Positions 27,682-36,881 of a stretch of 64,000 nt of DNA are shown here, piece after piece. Every line of letters begins with the position of its first letter. Within the stretch, counting starts at the first letter, position 1. The notes beneath the pieces are model-generated. The model saw only the letters and a program-made list of their open reading frames with translations. It had not been told where the DNA came from and did no database searches. Source of the stretch: Hydrogenedens sp964549105 (GTDB lineage Bacteria; Hydrogenedentota; Hydrogenedentia; Hydrogenedentales; Hydrogenedentaceae); NCBI GenBank assembly GCA_964549105.1, contig CAZJTZ010000008.1:48540-112539 (forward strand), read 5' to 3'. A program made the translations under genes and the position numbers.

Positions 27682-28032
27682 TTATAAAAACATTCCGCGA
27701 AACATAAAATATACTGCACCTACAAGACATAGTGAAGCCCAAATAAAATCTAGACGAATCTGCTCTTTCATATAAAGAACTGAAAAAATAGCAAAAACAA
27801 CCATAGTAATAACTTCTTGAAGCACTTTTAACTGACTTAAACTAAGGAATTGAAACCCAATACGGTTAGCAGGCACCTGAAGACAATATTCAAAGAACGC
27901 AACAGACCAACTAAGGATAATAGCTATCCAGACAGGCTTACCCTTTAAGTCCTTTAAGTGTCCATACCACGCATAAGTCATAAATAAATTTGAAAAAATT
28001 AGCAAAATAATAGGAGCAAAACGATTCCACAT
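27682..28032 (-). CDS. DMT-type small membrane protein (DUF486)
   Basis: The 116-residue protein has four hydrophobic helices and typical DUF486 blocks: SNLFMTYAWYGHLKDL, WSVAFFEYCLQVPANRIG and LKVLQEVITMVVFAIFSVLY. It belongs to the drug/metabolite transporter superfamily as a four-helix unit that would need to dimerise. The substrate is unknown. It lies beside the AT-rich interval downstream of dnaN. Confidence 0.88.
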   Translation of the reverse strand: MWNRFAPIILLIFSNLFMTYAWYGHLKDLKGKPVWIAIILSWSVAFFEYCLQVPANRIGFQFLSLSQLKVLQEVITMVVFAIFSVLYMKEQIRLDFIWASLCLVGAVYFMFRGMFL

Positions 28033-28346
28033 ATAATCTATTTAAACAACTTTTATAGGAAGGAAAATTTGTGAAAAAATACTTACTAACATCTTTTCTA
28101 TTATACTAACTTTTTCGTTCCCTCTGCTACTCTTATATATTTTTTTATTACTTTCCCATATTATCCACTACTTTTCCACAATATCTATAACACCACAATC
28201 CACACTATTTACACTATCTATTATACAGACCTCAAAACCTACTATCTCTTTATATATCAATATATTATAAGTTATTTTATATATTACTTAATAAGAGAAA
28301 AAATTGTAAAGATTACACCACTTTTTCCACTACTTTTCCACAACCA
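28033..28346 (+). other. AT-rich interval with DnaA-box-like sites, downstream of dnaN
   Basis: The stretch holds no open frame of note. It contains TTATCCACT (28161), TTTTCCACA (28172), CAATCCACA (28196), TTATACAGA (28221), TTTTCCACT (28323) and TTTTCCACA (28334). All lie in one orientation and are one to two changes from the TTATNCACA consensus. Between 28240 and 28310 there is a run of almost pure A/T that could serve for unwinding. It may be one half of a replication origin; the alternative is chance in AT-rich DNA. Confidence 0.4.
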
Positions 28347-29453
28347 CTACAATCTAACAGGCATAATAACATTTAGATATCTTTCATCTCCCTCTTCTTC
28401 CTGACTCTTTGGCTTTATAATGCAAGGATTACTTCCATCCTTTACTGACATTACCAACTTATCTGTTGTTATATGTTCTACCACATCCACAAGGTATTCT
28501 ATATTAAATCCAATTTTTACATCTTCACCATCATACTCCACCTCAATAGTATCTCGAAACTCACCTACTTCCGGATTTTGAACATCTATATCTATCTGTC
28601 CTTTTTTAATTAAGAGTTTCACTGAGATAGATTTCATTGCCTCTGCTCTCTTTAGAACTCCTTTCCAACTCTCTGTTCCAATAATAACATGTTTACTATA
28701 TTCCTTCGGAATAACAACCTCATAATTAGGAAAGGTCCCTTCTATTAAACTACTTGTTAACCTCGTCCTATTAAAATGAAAACTTGCCCTTGATTCACTT
28801 GTAAAAATTTTAACATCACCCGAGCCATCCATCTGGTTCAACAACTCTTTTACTGTTCTTTCTGGAATTGTAATTCTCACACTTTTTTCTTTTGGCACAT
28901 TCTCAATTTCTCTCCGCAAACTTAACCGTTTTCCATCTGTAGCCACCACAGTTAATCTACCCCCATTTAACTCAAACAAAACACCTGTCAAAGCATATCT
29001 TGTTTCTTCTGTACAAACAGCAAAAGCAACTTTCTTAAACATATCCAATAACAATGATTCGGCTATTACTAACGGCTCCTCATCCTCTACATACATTACA
29101 GGTGGAAACTCATCTGGCGGCATAGTTATATACTTAACTTCTGTTCTCCCACTTTTAACAACAACCTGGTTTTCACCTATAGACTGAATAATTACATTTC
29201 CCTTCGTCAAATTAGACAATAAATTAGAAAACAAGTGTGCCCTAATAGTTACTTTACCTTCTTCCTCTATTTCACACTCCTCTAATTCCTGTTCTATTGT
29301 CATTCTCAGGTCCGTACTTGTTAATTTTAAAATACCATCTTCCGCAGTCAATAGGATAGAAGAAAGAATAGGCAAAGATGATTTTGCTGGGACTGCATTT
29401 CTTACTCTGGATAATGCCTCACTTAATTTTTCTTGGTTTACAGATATTTTCAT
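28347..29453 (-). CDS. dnaN: DNA polymerase III beta sliding clamp
   Basis: The clamp tethers polymerase III to DNA and recruits repair partners. The sequence has three repeated clamp folds over 368 residues. The N-terminus is MKISVNQEKLSEALSRVRNA, with LPILSSILLTAEDGILKLTS. The middle fold has LTGVLFELNGGRLTVVATDG, which is diagnostic. The C-terminus ends in YLNVIMPVRL, the usual M-P-(V/M)-R-L clamp tail that lines the partner-binding pocket. The gene is flanked on both sides by DnaA-box-rich intervals; dnaA itself is not in the window. Confidence 0.97.
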   Translation of the reverse strand: MKISVNQEKLSEALSRVRNAVPAKSSLPILSSILLTAEDGILKLTSTDLRMTIEQELEECEIEEEGKVTIRAHLFSNLLSNLTKGNVIIQSIGENQVVVKSGRTEVKYITMPPDEFPPVMYVEDEEPLVIAESLLLDMFKKVAFAVCTEETRYALTGVLFELNGGRLTVVATDGKRLSLRREIENVPKEKSVRITIPERTVKELLNQMDGSGDVKIFTSESRASFHFNRTRLTSSLIEGTFPNYEVVIPKEYSKHVIIGTESWKGVLKRAEAMKSISVKLLIKKGQIDIDVQNPEVGEFRDTIEVEYDGEDVKIGFNIEYLVDVVEHITTDKLVMSVKDGSNPCIIKPKSQEEEGDERYLNVIMPVRL

Positions 29454-29746
29454 TGTTTTTTCTCCGTTGAGGTTTTTTTATTGTCTTCTATTCTTCTACT
29501 GTTTTATTTAAATATTATAGTTGTAGTTGTAGTATGCACTGTTAGTTTGTGGATAACTATAAAAGATTATCCTTTTTCTATATTAAAAAGCAACTTGTTG
29601 GTGTTGAAAAAATCTGATTTCTTTTGTGAATAACTTTACTTTTATCCACAATGGTAATTTTTTTGTTAAGTCCTGTGTGTATGTTTTGTGGAAAAAAAGT
29701 CTCTTTTCAACATATTTCTAACAATTTTTACAGAGTTATTGTGGAT
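29454..29746 (+). other. Candidate replication origin region between dnaN and the GspE/PilB gene
   Basis: The 293-bp gap contains three exact matches to the DnaA-box consensus TTATNCACA: reverse strand at 29548-29556, reverse at 29625-29633 and forward at 29642-29650. Near-matches occur at 29687 (TGTGGAAAA) and 29740 (TGTGGATTT). The surrounding DNA is AT-rich with long T and A runs. Origins often lie next to dnaA or dnaN, so an origin is plausible. Autoregulation of dnaN by DnaA is the alternative, since the sites also lie in the dnaN leader. Confidence 0.5.
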
Positions 29747-31699
29747 TTATAATCTTACTACTCTTAAAAACTCTTCTGGGGTTACAATGGCTTCTCTTAT
29801 TTTTTCTCTACAATGGTCAGCCATTGTTCTTAGTTTCGCTGCCTGAGCGATATTTTCAGGAGTGGCATTGTCAACAATCATTTTTCTTATTTGAGGTGTA
29901 ATCTCTAAAATTTCAAATATCCCTGTTCTACCTTTATATCCTGTATGATAACAATGGTCACAACCTTTACCTTTATATAATTTCTTTATGGTTGTTGGTA
30001 GTCCTATTTCTTTAAGGATTGAAGCGCCTGGTTTATACGCCACTTTACAAGCCTCACATATTTTTCTTACCAGTCTTTGTGCAATTATTGAAGTCAGAGC
30101 ACTTGAGATTAAGTATGAGGGGATATTCATATTTCTTAGTGTATTTATAGCGTCTGGTGCATCGTTTGTGTGTAAGGTACTGAATACAAGATGGCCTGTC
30201 ATGGCTGCTCTTATTGCGATATGCGCTGTCTCTGTGTCCCTTATCTCACCCACAAGAATTACATCTACATCCTGTCGTAATACGGCTCTAAGTGTATTTG
30301 CAAAGGTAACACCAATATCGGGGTCTATCTGGACTTGATTGATTCCTGATAACTGATATTCAATAGGGTCTTCAAGCGTTACAATACTTTCTGTCATTAC
30401 ATTTTTCTGGTTTAATGCAGCATAAAGAGTCGTGGTCTTACCGCTACCTGTGGGACCTGTTACGAGTATCATTCCATAAGGTTGAGCAATAATTTTGATT
30501 AATTTTTTTTGTTCCTTTTCTGAAATACCTAAGTCACCGATACCAGAAAGCACTGCGGACTGGTCTAACAGTCTTAATACAACGCGCTCCCCTAAAAAGG
30601 TTGGGAGCGTAGCCACTCTTATATCCAGTTCTCTTCTTTCTACTTCGAGGTTCATGTGTCCATCCTGCGGATGCCTCGTTTCTGTTATATCCAGGTCAGA
30701 TAATATTTTTATTCTTGATATGACGGCTCCTTGCATAGACGGATGAATACTCATAACATCGTGCAGTATTCCATCAATTCGGTATCGAACGCGCATTTCT
30801 GGTTCTTGTGGGTCTAAATGAATATCGGTAGCACCTGCTTTAACGGCCCCTTCAAGAATTGTTTTCACAGTATTAATTGCAGATGTCCCTGACGCTTCCC
30901 TTGCAATTTGTTCGAACCGCATACTTCTTTCTGTACTGGTAACTTCCACTTCATTAGTACCCTCTTCAATATTCATATCTTTACCCTTCTCCTTCTTTTC
31001 TTCTTTTGTTTTTTTCCCGATATCTCTGGGTAGTATTTCTCTATCTGCGGTATAACTGTCAGACACTTCGCGATACCACTGGTCTATCAACTCGTCTATA
31101 TTCTCAATAGCGGCAAGCATAGGATAGATTCTTTTGCCTGTGAGTACGGACAGGTCTTTGGTCTTTTGAACATTCTGTGGTGTTGCTATCAGAACACTGA
31201 CTTTATCCCCTTCCATATAGAGAGGTAGGACTTGATACCTGCGAGCCAGAGATTCAGGGATAGATTCCAAAGCGGCGGGTTCAGGTTTCACGGTCTTTAT
31301 GTCTACATATTCAAGGTTATGTTGTTTAGCAAGTATTTTACATATATCCTCGCGGGTAACATAGCCCAGTTCAAGCAAGATATTTCCCAAAAGGCGGTTT
31401 GTCCTTTTCTGCTTTTTAAGTGCTTCATCGAGTTGCTCCTTTGTTATGACTCCATTTTCGACAAGGGCGACGCCTAATGACTTATGCTTTTCTTGAATAT
31501 CTTTTGGATGCCATTCATAGCGGAGGACATCTTCAATTACAGAAAAGGTTACTTTACCCATCTGTATAAGTTGTTTATAGAAGGGAACACCACTGGTTCG
31601 TTCTCGTTCCCGGACCTTGTCCAACTCCTCCTGAGTGATATATTCGCCCTTTACTAAACTTTCTGCAATCTGGTTTTCTCGAGTCATTTCATCAGCCAT
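29747..31699 (-). CDS. GspE/PilB-type secretion ATPase
   Basis: This cytoplasmic hexameric ATPase powers pseudopilus or pilus assembly. Residues ~1-200 hold two MshEN-like repeats, which bind cyclic di-GMP in some relatives (LGVALVENGVITKEQLDEAL; LGNILLELGYVTREDICKIL). The motor has Walker A GPTGSGKTTTLYAAL (from residue 415), the Asp box and Walker B region (LRAVLRQDVDVILVGEIRD) and the His box (AIRAAMTGHLVFSTLHTND). A tetracysteine zinc site follows (CEACKVAYKPG; CDHCYHTGYKGR). The ATG at 31699 has GGGAG before it; the GTG at 31714 is less likely. Partners are probably the secretin and pseudopilin genes of this window. Confidence 0.93.
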   Translation of the reverse strand: MADEMTRENQIAESLVKGEYITQEELDKVRERERTSGVPFYKQLIQMGKVTFSVIEDVLRYEWHPKDIQEKHKSLGVALVENGVITKEQLDEALKKQKRTNRLLGNILLELGYVTREDICKILAKQHNLEYVDIKTVKPEPAALESIPESLARRYQVLPLYMEGDKVSVLIATPQNVQKTKDLSVLTGKRIYPMLAAIENIDELIDQWYREVSDSYTADREILPRDIGKKTKEEKKEKGKDMNIEEGTNEVEVTSTERSMRFEQIAREASGTSAINTVKTILEGAVKAGATDIHLDPQEPEMRVRYRIDGILHDVMSIHPSMQGAVISRIKILSDLDITETRHPQDGHMNLEVERRELDIRVATLPTFLGERVVLRLLDQSAVLSGIGDLGISEKEQKKLIKIIAQPYGMILVTGPTGSGKTTTLYAALNQKNVMTESIVTLEDPIEYQLSGINQVQIDPDIGVTFANTLRAVLRQDVDVILVGEIRDTETAHIAIRAAMTGHLVFSTLHTNDAPDAINTLRNMNIPSYLISSALTSIIAQRLVRKICEACKVAYKPGASILKEIGLPTTIKKLYKGKGCDHCYHTGYKGRTGIFEILEITPQIRKMIVDNATPENIAQAAKLRTMADHCREKIREAIVTPEEFLRVVRL

Positions 31700-32017
31700 A
31701 ATTTCTGCTCCCACAAAGCGGTTAAGAGACTTTAATTAATATACATTTATTCCAGAGCACAAGGAAAATATACAAATAATGAGAGAAAGAAGTCAAGAGT
31801 TTTATAAAATTAAAAATAATGAATATGTCATATATGTCCAATAAAACTTACCTTCTGCATTGGTTTTTATAAAGGAAATCTGGAAAATACATATTTGTCA
31901 AATTTCATTATCATAAGCGATTTATAAATACACTTTTCCCTTTTGCGTGCAGGTGTTATTGAAAAGGAGTGTTCATAATCGGTAATATTCTTACAGGAAT
32001 TTTAGTAAGGATGTGCA
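31700..32017 (+). other. Divergent intergenic region, 9-bp repeat pair inside
   Basis: The region separates the secretion ATPase gene from the carbamoyltransferase gene. Apart from a repeat pair at 31827-31844 and a well-placed TAAGGA just before the start at 32018, I see no gene or RNA structure. An isolated AAAAGGAG at 31961 has no good start codon after it. Confidence 0.5.
31827..31844 (+). repeat. 9-bp periodic tract, two units (GTCATATAT GTCCAATAA)
   Basis: The first unit is identical to the first unit at 9868. The second keeps the GTC and the 9-bp phase but is more diverged. Confidence 0.4.
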
Positions 32018-33832
32018 ATGAAGATACTTGGAATCTCTGCTTTTTATCATGATAGTGCCGCTGCACTCGTAGTTGACGGGGACATTCTTGCTGCGGCTCA
32101 GGAGGAGCGCTTTTCACGGAAGAAACATGACCCGCGATTTCCTAAACATGCAATTGACTACTGTTTGAAAGAGGGAAATCTAAAAATTTCGGATATTGAT
32201 TGCATCGCTTTTTATGACAAACCCTTTTTGAAATTTGAGCGATTGTTAATGACTTATCTCGGAACGGCACCTGCGGGTATTACTTCTTTCTTTGTTCAAA
32301 TGCCCTCGTGGTTATCGGAAAAATTGAATATGCGAGGGACTATTCGCAGGGAACTCGATTATCAAGGGGAAATCCTGTTCTCTACACATCACCTTTCGCA
32401 TGCTGCGTCTGCCTTTTATCCAGGTCCCTTTGAAGAAGCGGCTATTATGACGCTTGATGGTGTCGGAGAATGGGCAACCTCCACCTTCGGCTATGGTAGG
32501 GGAAATAAGATAAAGTTGTTAAAGGAAATTCGATTTCCACATTCCCTTGGATTGCTTTATTCTGCCTTTACTTATTTTACGGGTTTTAAGGTGAACAGTG
32601 GCGAATATAAGTTAATGGGGCTTGCTCCCTATGGCGAACCAAAGTATGTGGACATTATAAAGAAGGAACTTGTTGACATCCACGATGACGGCTCGTTCCG
32701 CTTGAACCTGAAATATTTTGATTACTGTGCTGGCTTGAAGATGACCAATCATAGATTTGCGAAACTTTTTGGAGGTCCACCCCGTAAGCCAGAATCAAAA
32801 ATCACACAGAGGGAGATGGATTTAGCCCAGTCCATCCAACTTGTGACAGAAGAGATTGTTTTGAAAATAGCCAATCATGTTTATAAAGAGACAGGCTTGA
32901 AAAAGTTGACTTTGTCTGGTGGGGTTACGCTTAATTGTGTGGCGAACGGCAGACTTTTGAGGGAAGGTCCGTTTGAGGAGATATGGATACAGCCCTGTGC
33001 AAGTGATGGGGGGAATGCTCTGGGTGCGGCTCTACTTGTCTGGCATCAGGTCTATGGGAACGAGCGAATTCCTCACCCAAGAAGGCAAAAGGCAAGTTAC
33101 TTAGGTCCTTCTTTCTCCGATGAAGAAATAGAAAAGTTCTTAAAGGAAAAAGATATCCCTTATGAGAAACTTTCAGAGGAAGAATTGCCCAAACGCATTG
33201 CTCAATTGATTGATGGACAGAAAGTTGTGGGCTGGTTTCAAGGGAGAATGGAGTTTGGTCCGCGTGCTCTGGGTGCCCGGAGCATTTTAGGGGATGCCCG
33301 TTCACGCGAGATGCAGTCTGTATTAAATTTGAAAATAAAGTTCCGTGAATCTTTCCGACCTTTTGCTCCAACGGTTCTGCACGAGCAGGCAGACGAGTAT
33401 TTTGAACTCAATGGTGCAGAAAGTCCCTATATGCTATTGGTGGCAAATGTTCAGAAAAAACACCTGCGAGAATTGACACCAGAAGAAAAACAGACAAAAG
33501 GCTTTGACAAACTAAAAGTGATTCGTTCCGACATCCCTGCTGTGACGCATGTGGACAATTCTGCTCGAATACAGACCATAAGTCACGATGCCCATCCCCG
33601 CTATTATAATATGATAAAGGCTTTCTACGAGAGGACAGGTTGCCCTGTGATTATCAATACCTCTTTCAATGTTCGCGGTGAGCCTATTGTTTGCACACCC
33701 AGGGAAGCATATACCTGTTTTATGAGAACGAACATGGATTACCTATGTATGGGCTCATTTCTGCTTGATAAAACCCAACAGAAACAGTGGCATGAAGATA
33801 CAGACTGGAAAAAAGAATTTGAATTGGATTAA
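32018..33832 (+). CDS. NodU/TobZ-family O-carbamoyltransferase
   Basis: These enzymes carbamoylate hydroxyls of sugars or antibiotics, using carbamoyl phosphate and ATP. The N-terminal Kae1-like domain shows ILGISAFYHDSAAALVVDGD, THHLSHAASAFYPGPFEEAA (metal His pair), TLDGVGEWATST and GEYKLMGLAPYGEP. The C-terminal YrdC-like domain follows (WFQGRMEFGPRALGARSILG; YERTGCPVIINTSFNVRGEP). The 604 residues are normal. TAAGGA precedes the ATG. It is followed after 5 bp by an SxtJ-like gene, the usual partner order. The acceptor is unknown; no antibiotic biosynthesis genes are adjacent, so a surface glycan is likelier. Confidence 0.93.
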   Translation: MKILGISAFYHDSAAALVVDGDILAAAQEERFSRKKHDPRFPKHAIDYCLKEGNLKISDIDCIAFYDKPFLKFERLLMTYLGTAPAGITSFFVQMPSWLSEKLNMRGTIRRELDYQGEILFSTHHLSHAASAFYPGPFEEAAIMTLDGVGEWATSTFGYGRGNKIKLLKEIRFPHSLGLLYSAFTYFTGFKVNSGEYKLMGLAPYGEPKYVDIIKKELVDIHDDGSFRLNLKYFDYCAGLKMTNHRFAKLFGGPPRKPESKITQREMDLAQSIQLVTEEIVLKIANHVYKETGLKKLTLSGGVTLNCVANGRLLREGPFEEIWIQPCASDGGNALGAALLVWHQVYGNERIPHPRRQKASYLGPSFSDEEIEKFLKEKDIPYEKLSEEELPKRIAQLIDGQKVVGWFQGRMEFGPRALGARSILGDARSREMQSVLNLKIKFRESFRPFAPTVLHEQADEYFELNGAESPYMLLVANVQKKHLRELTPEEKQTKGFDKLKVIRSDIPAVTHVDNSARIQTISHDAHPRYYNMIKAFYERTGCPVIINTSFNVRGEPIVCTPREAYTCFMRTNMDYLCMGSFLLDKTQQKQWHEDTDWKKEFELD

Positions 33833-33837
33833 TAGCA

Positions 33838-34251
33838 ATGGCACTAAAAGTTGATTACAAAGACAGAAAAGAACAACGAAAATTTGGGATATTAGTTGGT
33901 GCAATTATTATTTTGATTGGCATTCTTCGCTGGGTAATTCATGGGTTTGCCTTTATCCCTTACCTGTGGTGGATTATTGGCGGTATAGTTCTATTTCTCG
34001 GACTGCTGCTGCCAATAGTTTTACAGCCTATCTTCTTTTTATGGATTAAACTTGCAGACGCACTTAACTGGGCAATGACAAGGCTATTACTGTTCCTTGT
34101 GTTTTATCTTGTAATCGTGCCCATAGGAATATGTTATCGAATATTCAAAGAAGACCCCTTGCATCGGCAATGGCTTTCTGAAAAAGAGACATATTGGGAT
34201 GAGGTAGAGGTTCAGCCTGAAAATAAAGAAGAATTTCGTAGGCAGTTTTAG
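33838..34251 (+). CDS. SxtJ-family small membrane protein
   Basis: The 137-residue protein has an N-terminal basic stretch (YKDRKEQRKFGILVG). Three to four hydrophobic helices follow, including FIPYLWWIIGGIVLFLGLLL and the conserved LADALNWAMTRLLLFLVFYL region. The end is charged and aromatic, with KEDPLHRQW, as in SxtJ proteins that sit beside carbamoyltransferases. Its function is not known. It starts 5 bp after the carbamoyltransferase stop, so the two are almost certainly co-transcribed. The small SxtK-like third member often found next is not present. Confidence 0.85.
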   Translation: MALKVDYKDRKEQRKFGILVGAIIILIGILRWVIHGFAFIPYLWWIIGGIVLFLGLLLPIVLQPIFFLWIKLADALNWAMTRLLLFLVFYLVIVPIGICYRIFKEDPLHRQWLSEKETYWDEVEVQPENKEEFRRQF

Positions 34252-34282
34252 CAGAAATAATCTACGATAAGGAGGTATTACT

Positions 34283-35461
34283 ATGCAGAATGTGGTTGTT
34301 ACATCAGGTGTGCGAACAGCAATTGGCACATTGGGTGGTAGTCTCAAAGATTATCCAGCACCTGACCTTGCAGGTTTAGTGATTCGTGAGGCTATCCAGA
34401 GAAGCAAGGTAGAACCCGAAGCCATTGGCGATGTAATCATTGGCCAATGTATGCAGAGGACGGACGAATTACCCACAGGAAGGCTTGCCGCATTAAATGC
34501 TGGCTTGCCCATTCAAGTCCCCGGCGTTACGATTCAGCGGAATTGTGCCTCAGGAATGCAAGCCATTGTATATGCAGCTCAGCAAATTATGCTCGGCGAT
34601 ATGGATATTGCCATTGCCGGCGGCGTCGAAGTAATGAGTCGTGTCCCCTACTCAATTGATAAAGCACGCTGGGGAATAAGACTTCAGCACGCCATCCTCG
34701 CGGATGGTATCTGGGATGGGCTTACTGACGCATGGAGCGGACTCATTATGGGTCTGACCGCAGAAAATTTAGCGGAAAAGTATAATATTTCTCGTGAAGA
34801 ACAGGATATTGTTGCACTCAAATCTCATAACTCCGCAGAAAAAGCCATTAAAGAAGGAAAATTCAAAGACGAAATTATCCCTGTCCAGATTAAAGGGAAA
34901 AAAGGCAGTATTACTGTTTTTGAACAAGATGAGCATGTGCGTATGGGCTTAACACTTGAACAATTGGCTGCCTTAAAACCCACATTCAAGAAAGAGGGCA
35001 CCGTAACAGCGGGGAATGCCTCCGGTATCAATGATGCCGCAGCTGCCGTAGTAGTCATGAGTGAGAAGGAAGCCAATCGTAGAGGTTTAGAGCCTATGGG
35101 ACGACTCGTTGCTTATGGAGTAGCAGGGGTAGAACCCGAACTTATGGGCTATGGACCTGTTCCCGCAACCAAAATTGCACTGAAACGAGCAAAAATGAAA
35201 TTAGACGATATTGAACTAATTGAACTGAATGAAGCCTTTGCCGCACAATACCTCGCTTGCGAAAAACTGTTAAATCTGAATAGGGAAATTACAAATGTCA
35301 ATGGTTCAGGTATTGCCTTGGGACATCCTGTCGGCTGCACCGGAACACGCATTGTTATCACTTTACTTAACGAGATGAAACGGCGAAACCTGAAATATGG
35401 TCTGGCAAGCCTCTGCGTCGGTGGGGGTATGGGGATGACAACTCTCTGGGCACGCGACTAA
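34283..35461 (+). CDS. Acetyl-CoA C-acetyltransferase (thiolase)
   Basis: Thiolase condenses two acetyl-CoA or cleaves 3-ketoacyl-CoA. The catalytic residues are in place: Cys88 in QRNCASGMQAIVYA, His348 in GSGIALGHPVGCTGTR, and Cys378 in SLCVGGGMGMTTLW. NEAFAAQYLACEK and AGNASGINDAAAAVVVMSEK are further family marks. The 392 residues equal the classic biosynthetic thiolase. AAGGAGG is ideally spaced before the ATG. No beta-oxidation or polyhydroxybutyrate genes adjoin it, so its pathway is open. It lies 31 bp after the SxtJ gene and may share its transcript. Confidence 0.95.
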   Translation: MQNVVVTSGVRTAIGTLGGSLKDYPAPDLAGLVIREAIQRSKVEPEAIGDVIIGQCMQRTDELPTGRLAALNAGLPIQVPGVTIQRNCASGMQAIVYAAQQIMLGDMDIAIAGGVEVMSRVPYSIDKARWGIRLQHAILADGIWDGLTDAWSGLIMGLTAENLAEKYNISREEQDIVALKSHNSAEKAIKEGKFKDEIIPVQIKGKKGSITVFEQDEHVRMGLTLEQLAALKPTFKKEGTVTAGNASGINDAAAAVVVMSEKEANRRGLEPMGRLVAYGVAGVEPELMGYGPVPATKIALKRAKMKLDDIELIELNEAFAAQYLACEKLLNLNREITNVNGSGIALGHPVGCTGTRIVITLLNEMKRRNLKYGLASLCVGGGMGMTTLWARD

Positions 35462-35627
35462 AAATTCTACACCACTAAAAATAAATATATTTTACACATT
35501 ACATTTGGAAGGTAAAATTAGGAACAGATACAAATACTTAATATGCCAAAGCCATAGTGTCTCTGGACAGGAATGTAAAAAAATTCTTTAGAGTATAATT
35601 ATGGGAAAAGAAGATGCGGGAGAAAAA

Positions 35628-36515
35628 ATGTATATGTATTTGGAAAAGCATGAGATTGAATTATCAAAGACCATCAGGGGTGTTAGAACTGTTTTATTAT
35701 ATATGTTTTGTATTTTTCTCTGCACAGGTGTATTTGGTGCAGTTATACCGATAAGTAGTATAGAAGATTTACAAAAGATAGGAAAAGATTTAGCATATTC
35801 GTTGCACGGTGAATATGAGTTAACCAAAGATATAGAGGCAAACATAACGAAGGGCTGGAATAATGGCTCAGGCTTTCAGCCAATAGGGACAGAAAAAAAT
35901 CCGTTTGCAGGTAAGTTAGATGGAAAAGGGCATAAGATAGTAAATTTGTATATCAATCGTTCTGCAGAGGATTATATTGGTTTGCTGGGCTATATGGCTT
36001 CAGGGGGAGAAGTGAAAGATTTAGGAATAGAAAGGTGTGAGGTTGTGGGTAAAGAATTTGTGGGTGCTCTGGTAGGTGTTAATTTTGGGACAATAGACAG
36101 CAGTTATAGCATAGGTTTACTGAAAGGGACGGGTGATGTGGGTGGTGTGGTGGGGTTTAATCAAGGTAGAGTGAATAACAGTTATAGTATGGGTTCAGTT
36201 AGGGGAATTGGTGATATTGGTGGCTTAGTAGGGAGTAATGGGGGTATCGTGTCAAACTGTTATAGCACGGCTATGGTAGAGGGTGCCGGGGGTGTAGGAG
36301 GCGTGGTGGGATTGAATGTAGGCATGGTGAAAAATAGTTATTGGGATATAGAAGCTTCAGGGGAAAGGAATTCGGATGGGGGTGAAGGAAGAACCATAAT
36401 AGAAATGGAACAGCAAGCAAATTATGTAGGCTGGGATTTTGAAAAAGTCTGGAAAATCAAAGAAGGTCAGACTTATCCATTTCTATTCTGGCAGACTTCG
36501 TTTCCTGAAGAGTAA
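35628..36515 (+). CDS. GLUG-repeat exported protein
   Basis: A hydrophobic segment near the N-terminus (VLLYMFCIFLCTGVFGAV) acts as a signal or anchor. The sequence FQPIGTEKNPFAGKLDGKGH then introduces a run of GLUG repeats (FVGALVGVNFGTI, VGGVVGFNQGRV, IGGLVGSNGGIV, VGGVVGLNVGMV). These build a right-handed beta-solenoid typical of surface or adhesin-like proteins. The start at 35628 has GGGAG upstream. An ATG at 35601 is also in frame, but a TATAAT at 35594 suggests transcription begins about there. The role is unknown. Confidence 0.75.
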   Translation: MYMYLEKHEIELSKTIRGVRTVLLYMFCIFLCTGVFGAVIPISSIEDLQKIGKDLAYSLHGEYELTKDIEANITKGWNNGSGFQPIGTEKNPFAGKLDGKGHKIVNLYINRSAEDYIGLLGYMASGGEVKDLGIERCEVVGKEFVGALVGVNFGTIDSSYSIGLLKGTGDVGGVVGFNQGRVNNSYSMGSVRGIGDIGGLVGSNGGIVSNCYSTAMVEGAGGVGGVVGLNVGMVKNSYWDIEASGERNSDGGEGRTIIEMEQQANYVGWDFEKVWKIKEGQTYPFLFWQTSFPEE

Positions 36516-36881
36516 GACAATCCAGAGACGGGCTATTGGCATTTATATTGAACGAATTGCCGTTCAGAGAATTGCTATTTACAAAGTTTATAAACCATAT
36601 TTATCTGGCAAGGGTTTAGGCTTTAGATGCGTAGATATAATTTTGTTTTTGAATCATAGAAACATATTGCTATATGCCTCTACGAAATGTAATTCTTGTG
36701 AACACATCATTTGCAATGATGGTAAATGGAATCGCTCAAGCAATATTTTTCCCTGAATGGAGAGGAATTTAATCTGTTTTATGTGTTTATTTGTTATACT
36801 TACTGTAAATTTGTATGATTGTTAGGAAACTATTTTTGTTTATGGAGTTTTCAGTAAAAATTTATCAGGAGAAATGCTAGT
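36516..36881 (+). other. Intergenic region between the GLUG protein and pepF
   Basis: No convincing gene is visible. A 105-codon frame across 36439-36756 begins inside the GLUG gene, lacks an RBS and has no recognisable motif. The right end holds the promoter described at 36791. Confidence 0.5.
36791..36819 (+). promoter_or_regulatory. Likely sigma-70-type promoter of the oligoendopeptidase gene
   Basis: TTGTTA, exactly 17 bp, and TATGAT form a strong match to the -35/-10 consensus. It is 63 bp before the ATG at 36882. Confidence 0.5.

Noticed and set aside
31961..31968. Strong Shine-Dalgarno-like AAAAGGAG with no gene
   Set aside because: No ATG, GTG or TTG at a workable distance opens a frame; the carbamoyltransferase has its own TAAGGA at its start.
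36439..36756. 105-codon frame overlapping the end of the GLUG gene
   Set aside because: It begins inside the other gene, has no RBS and shows no domain or protein-like composition.
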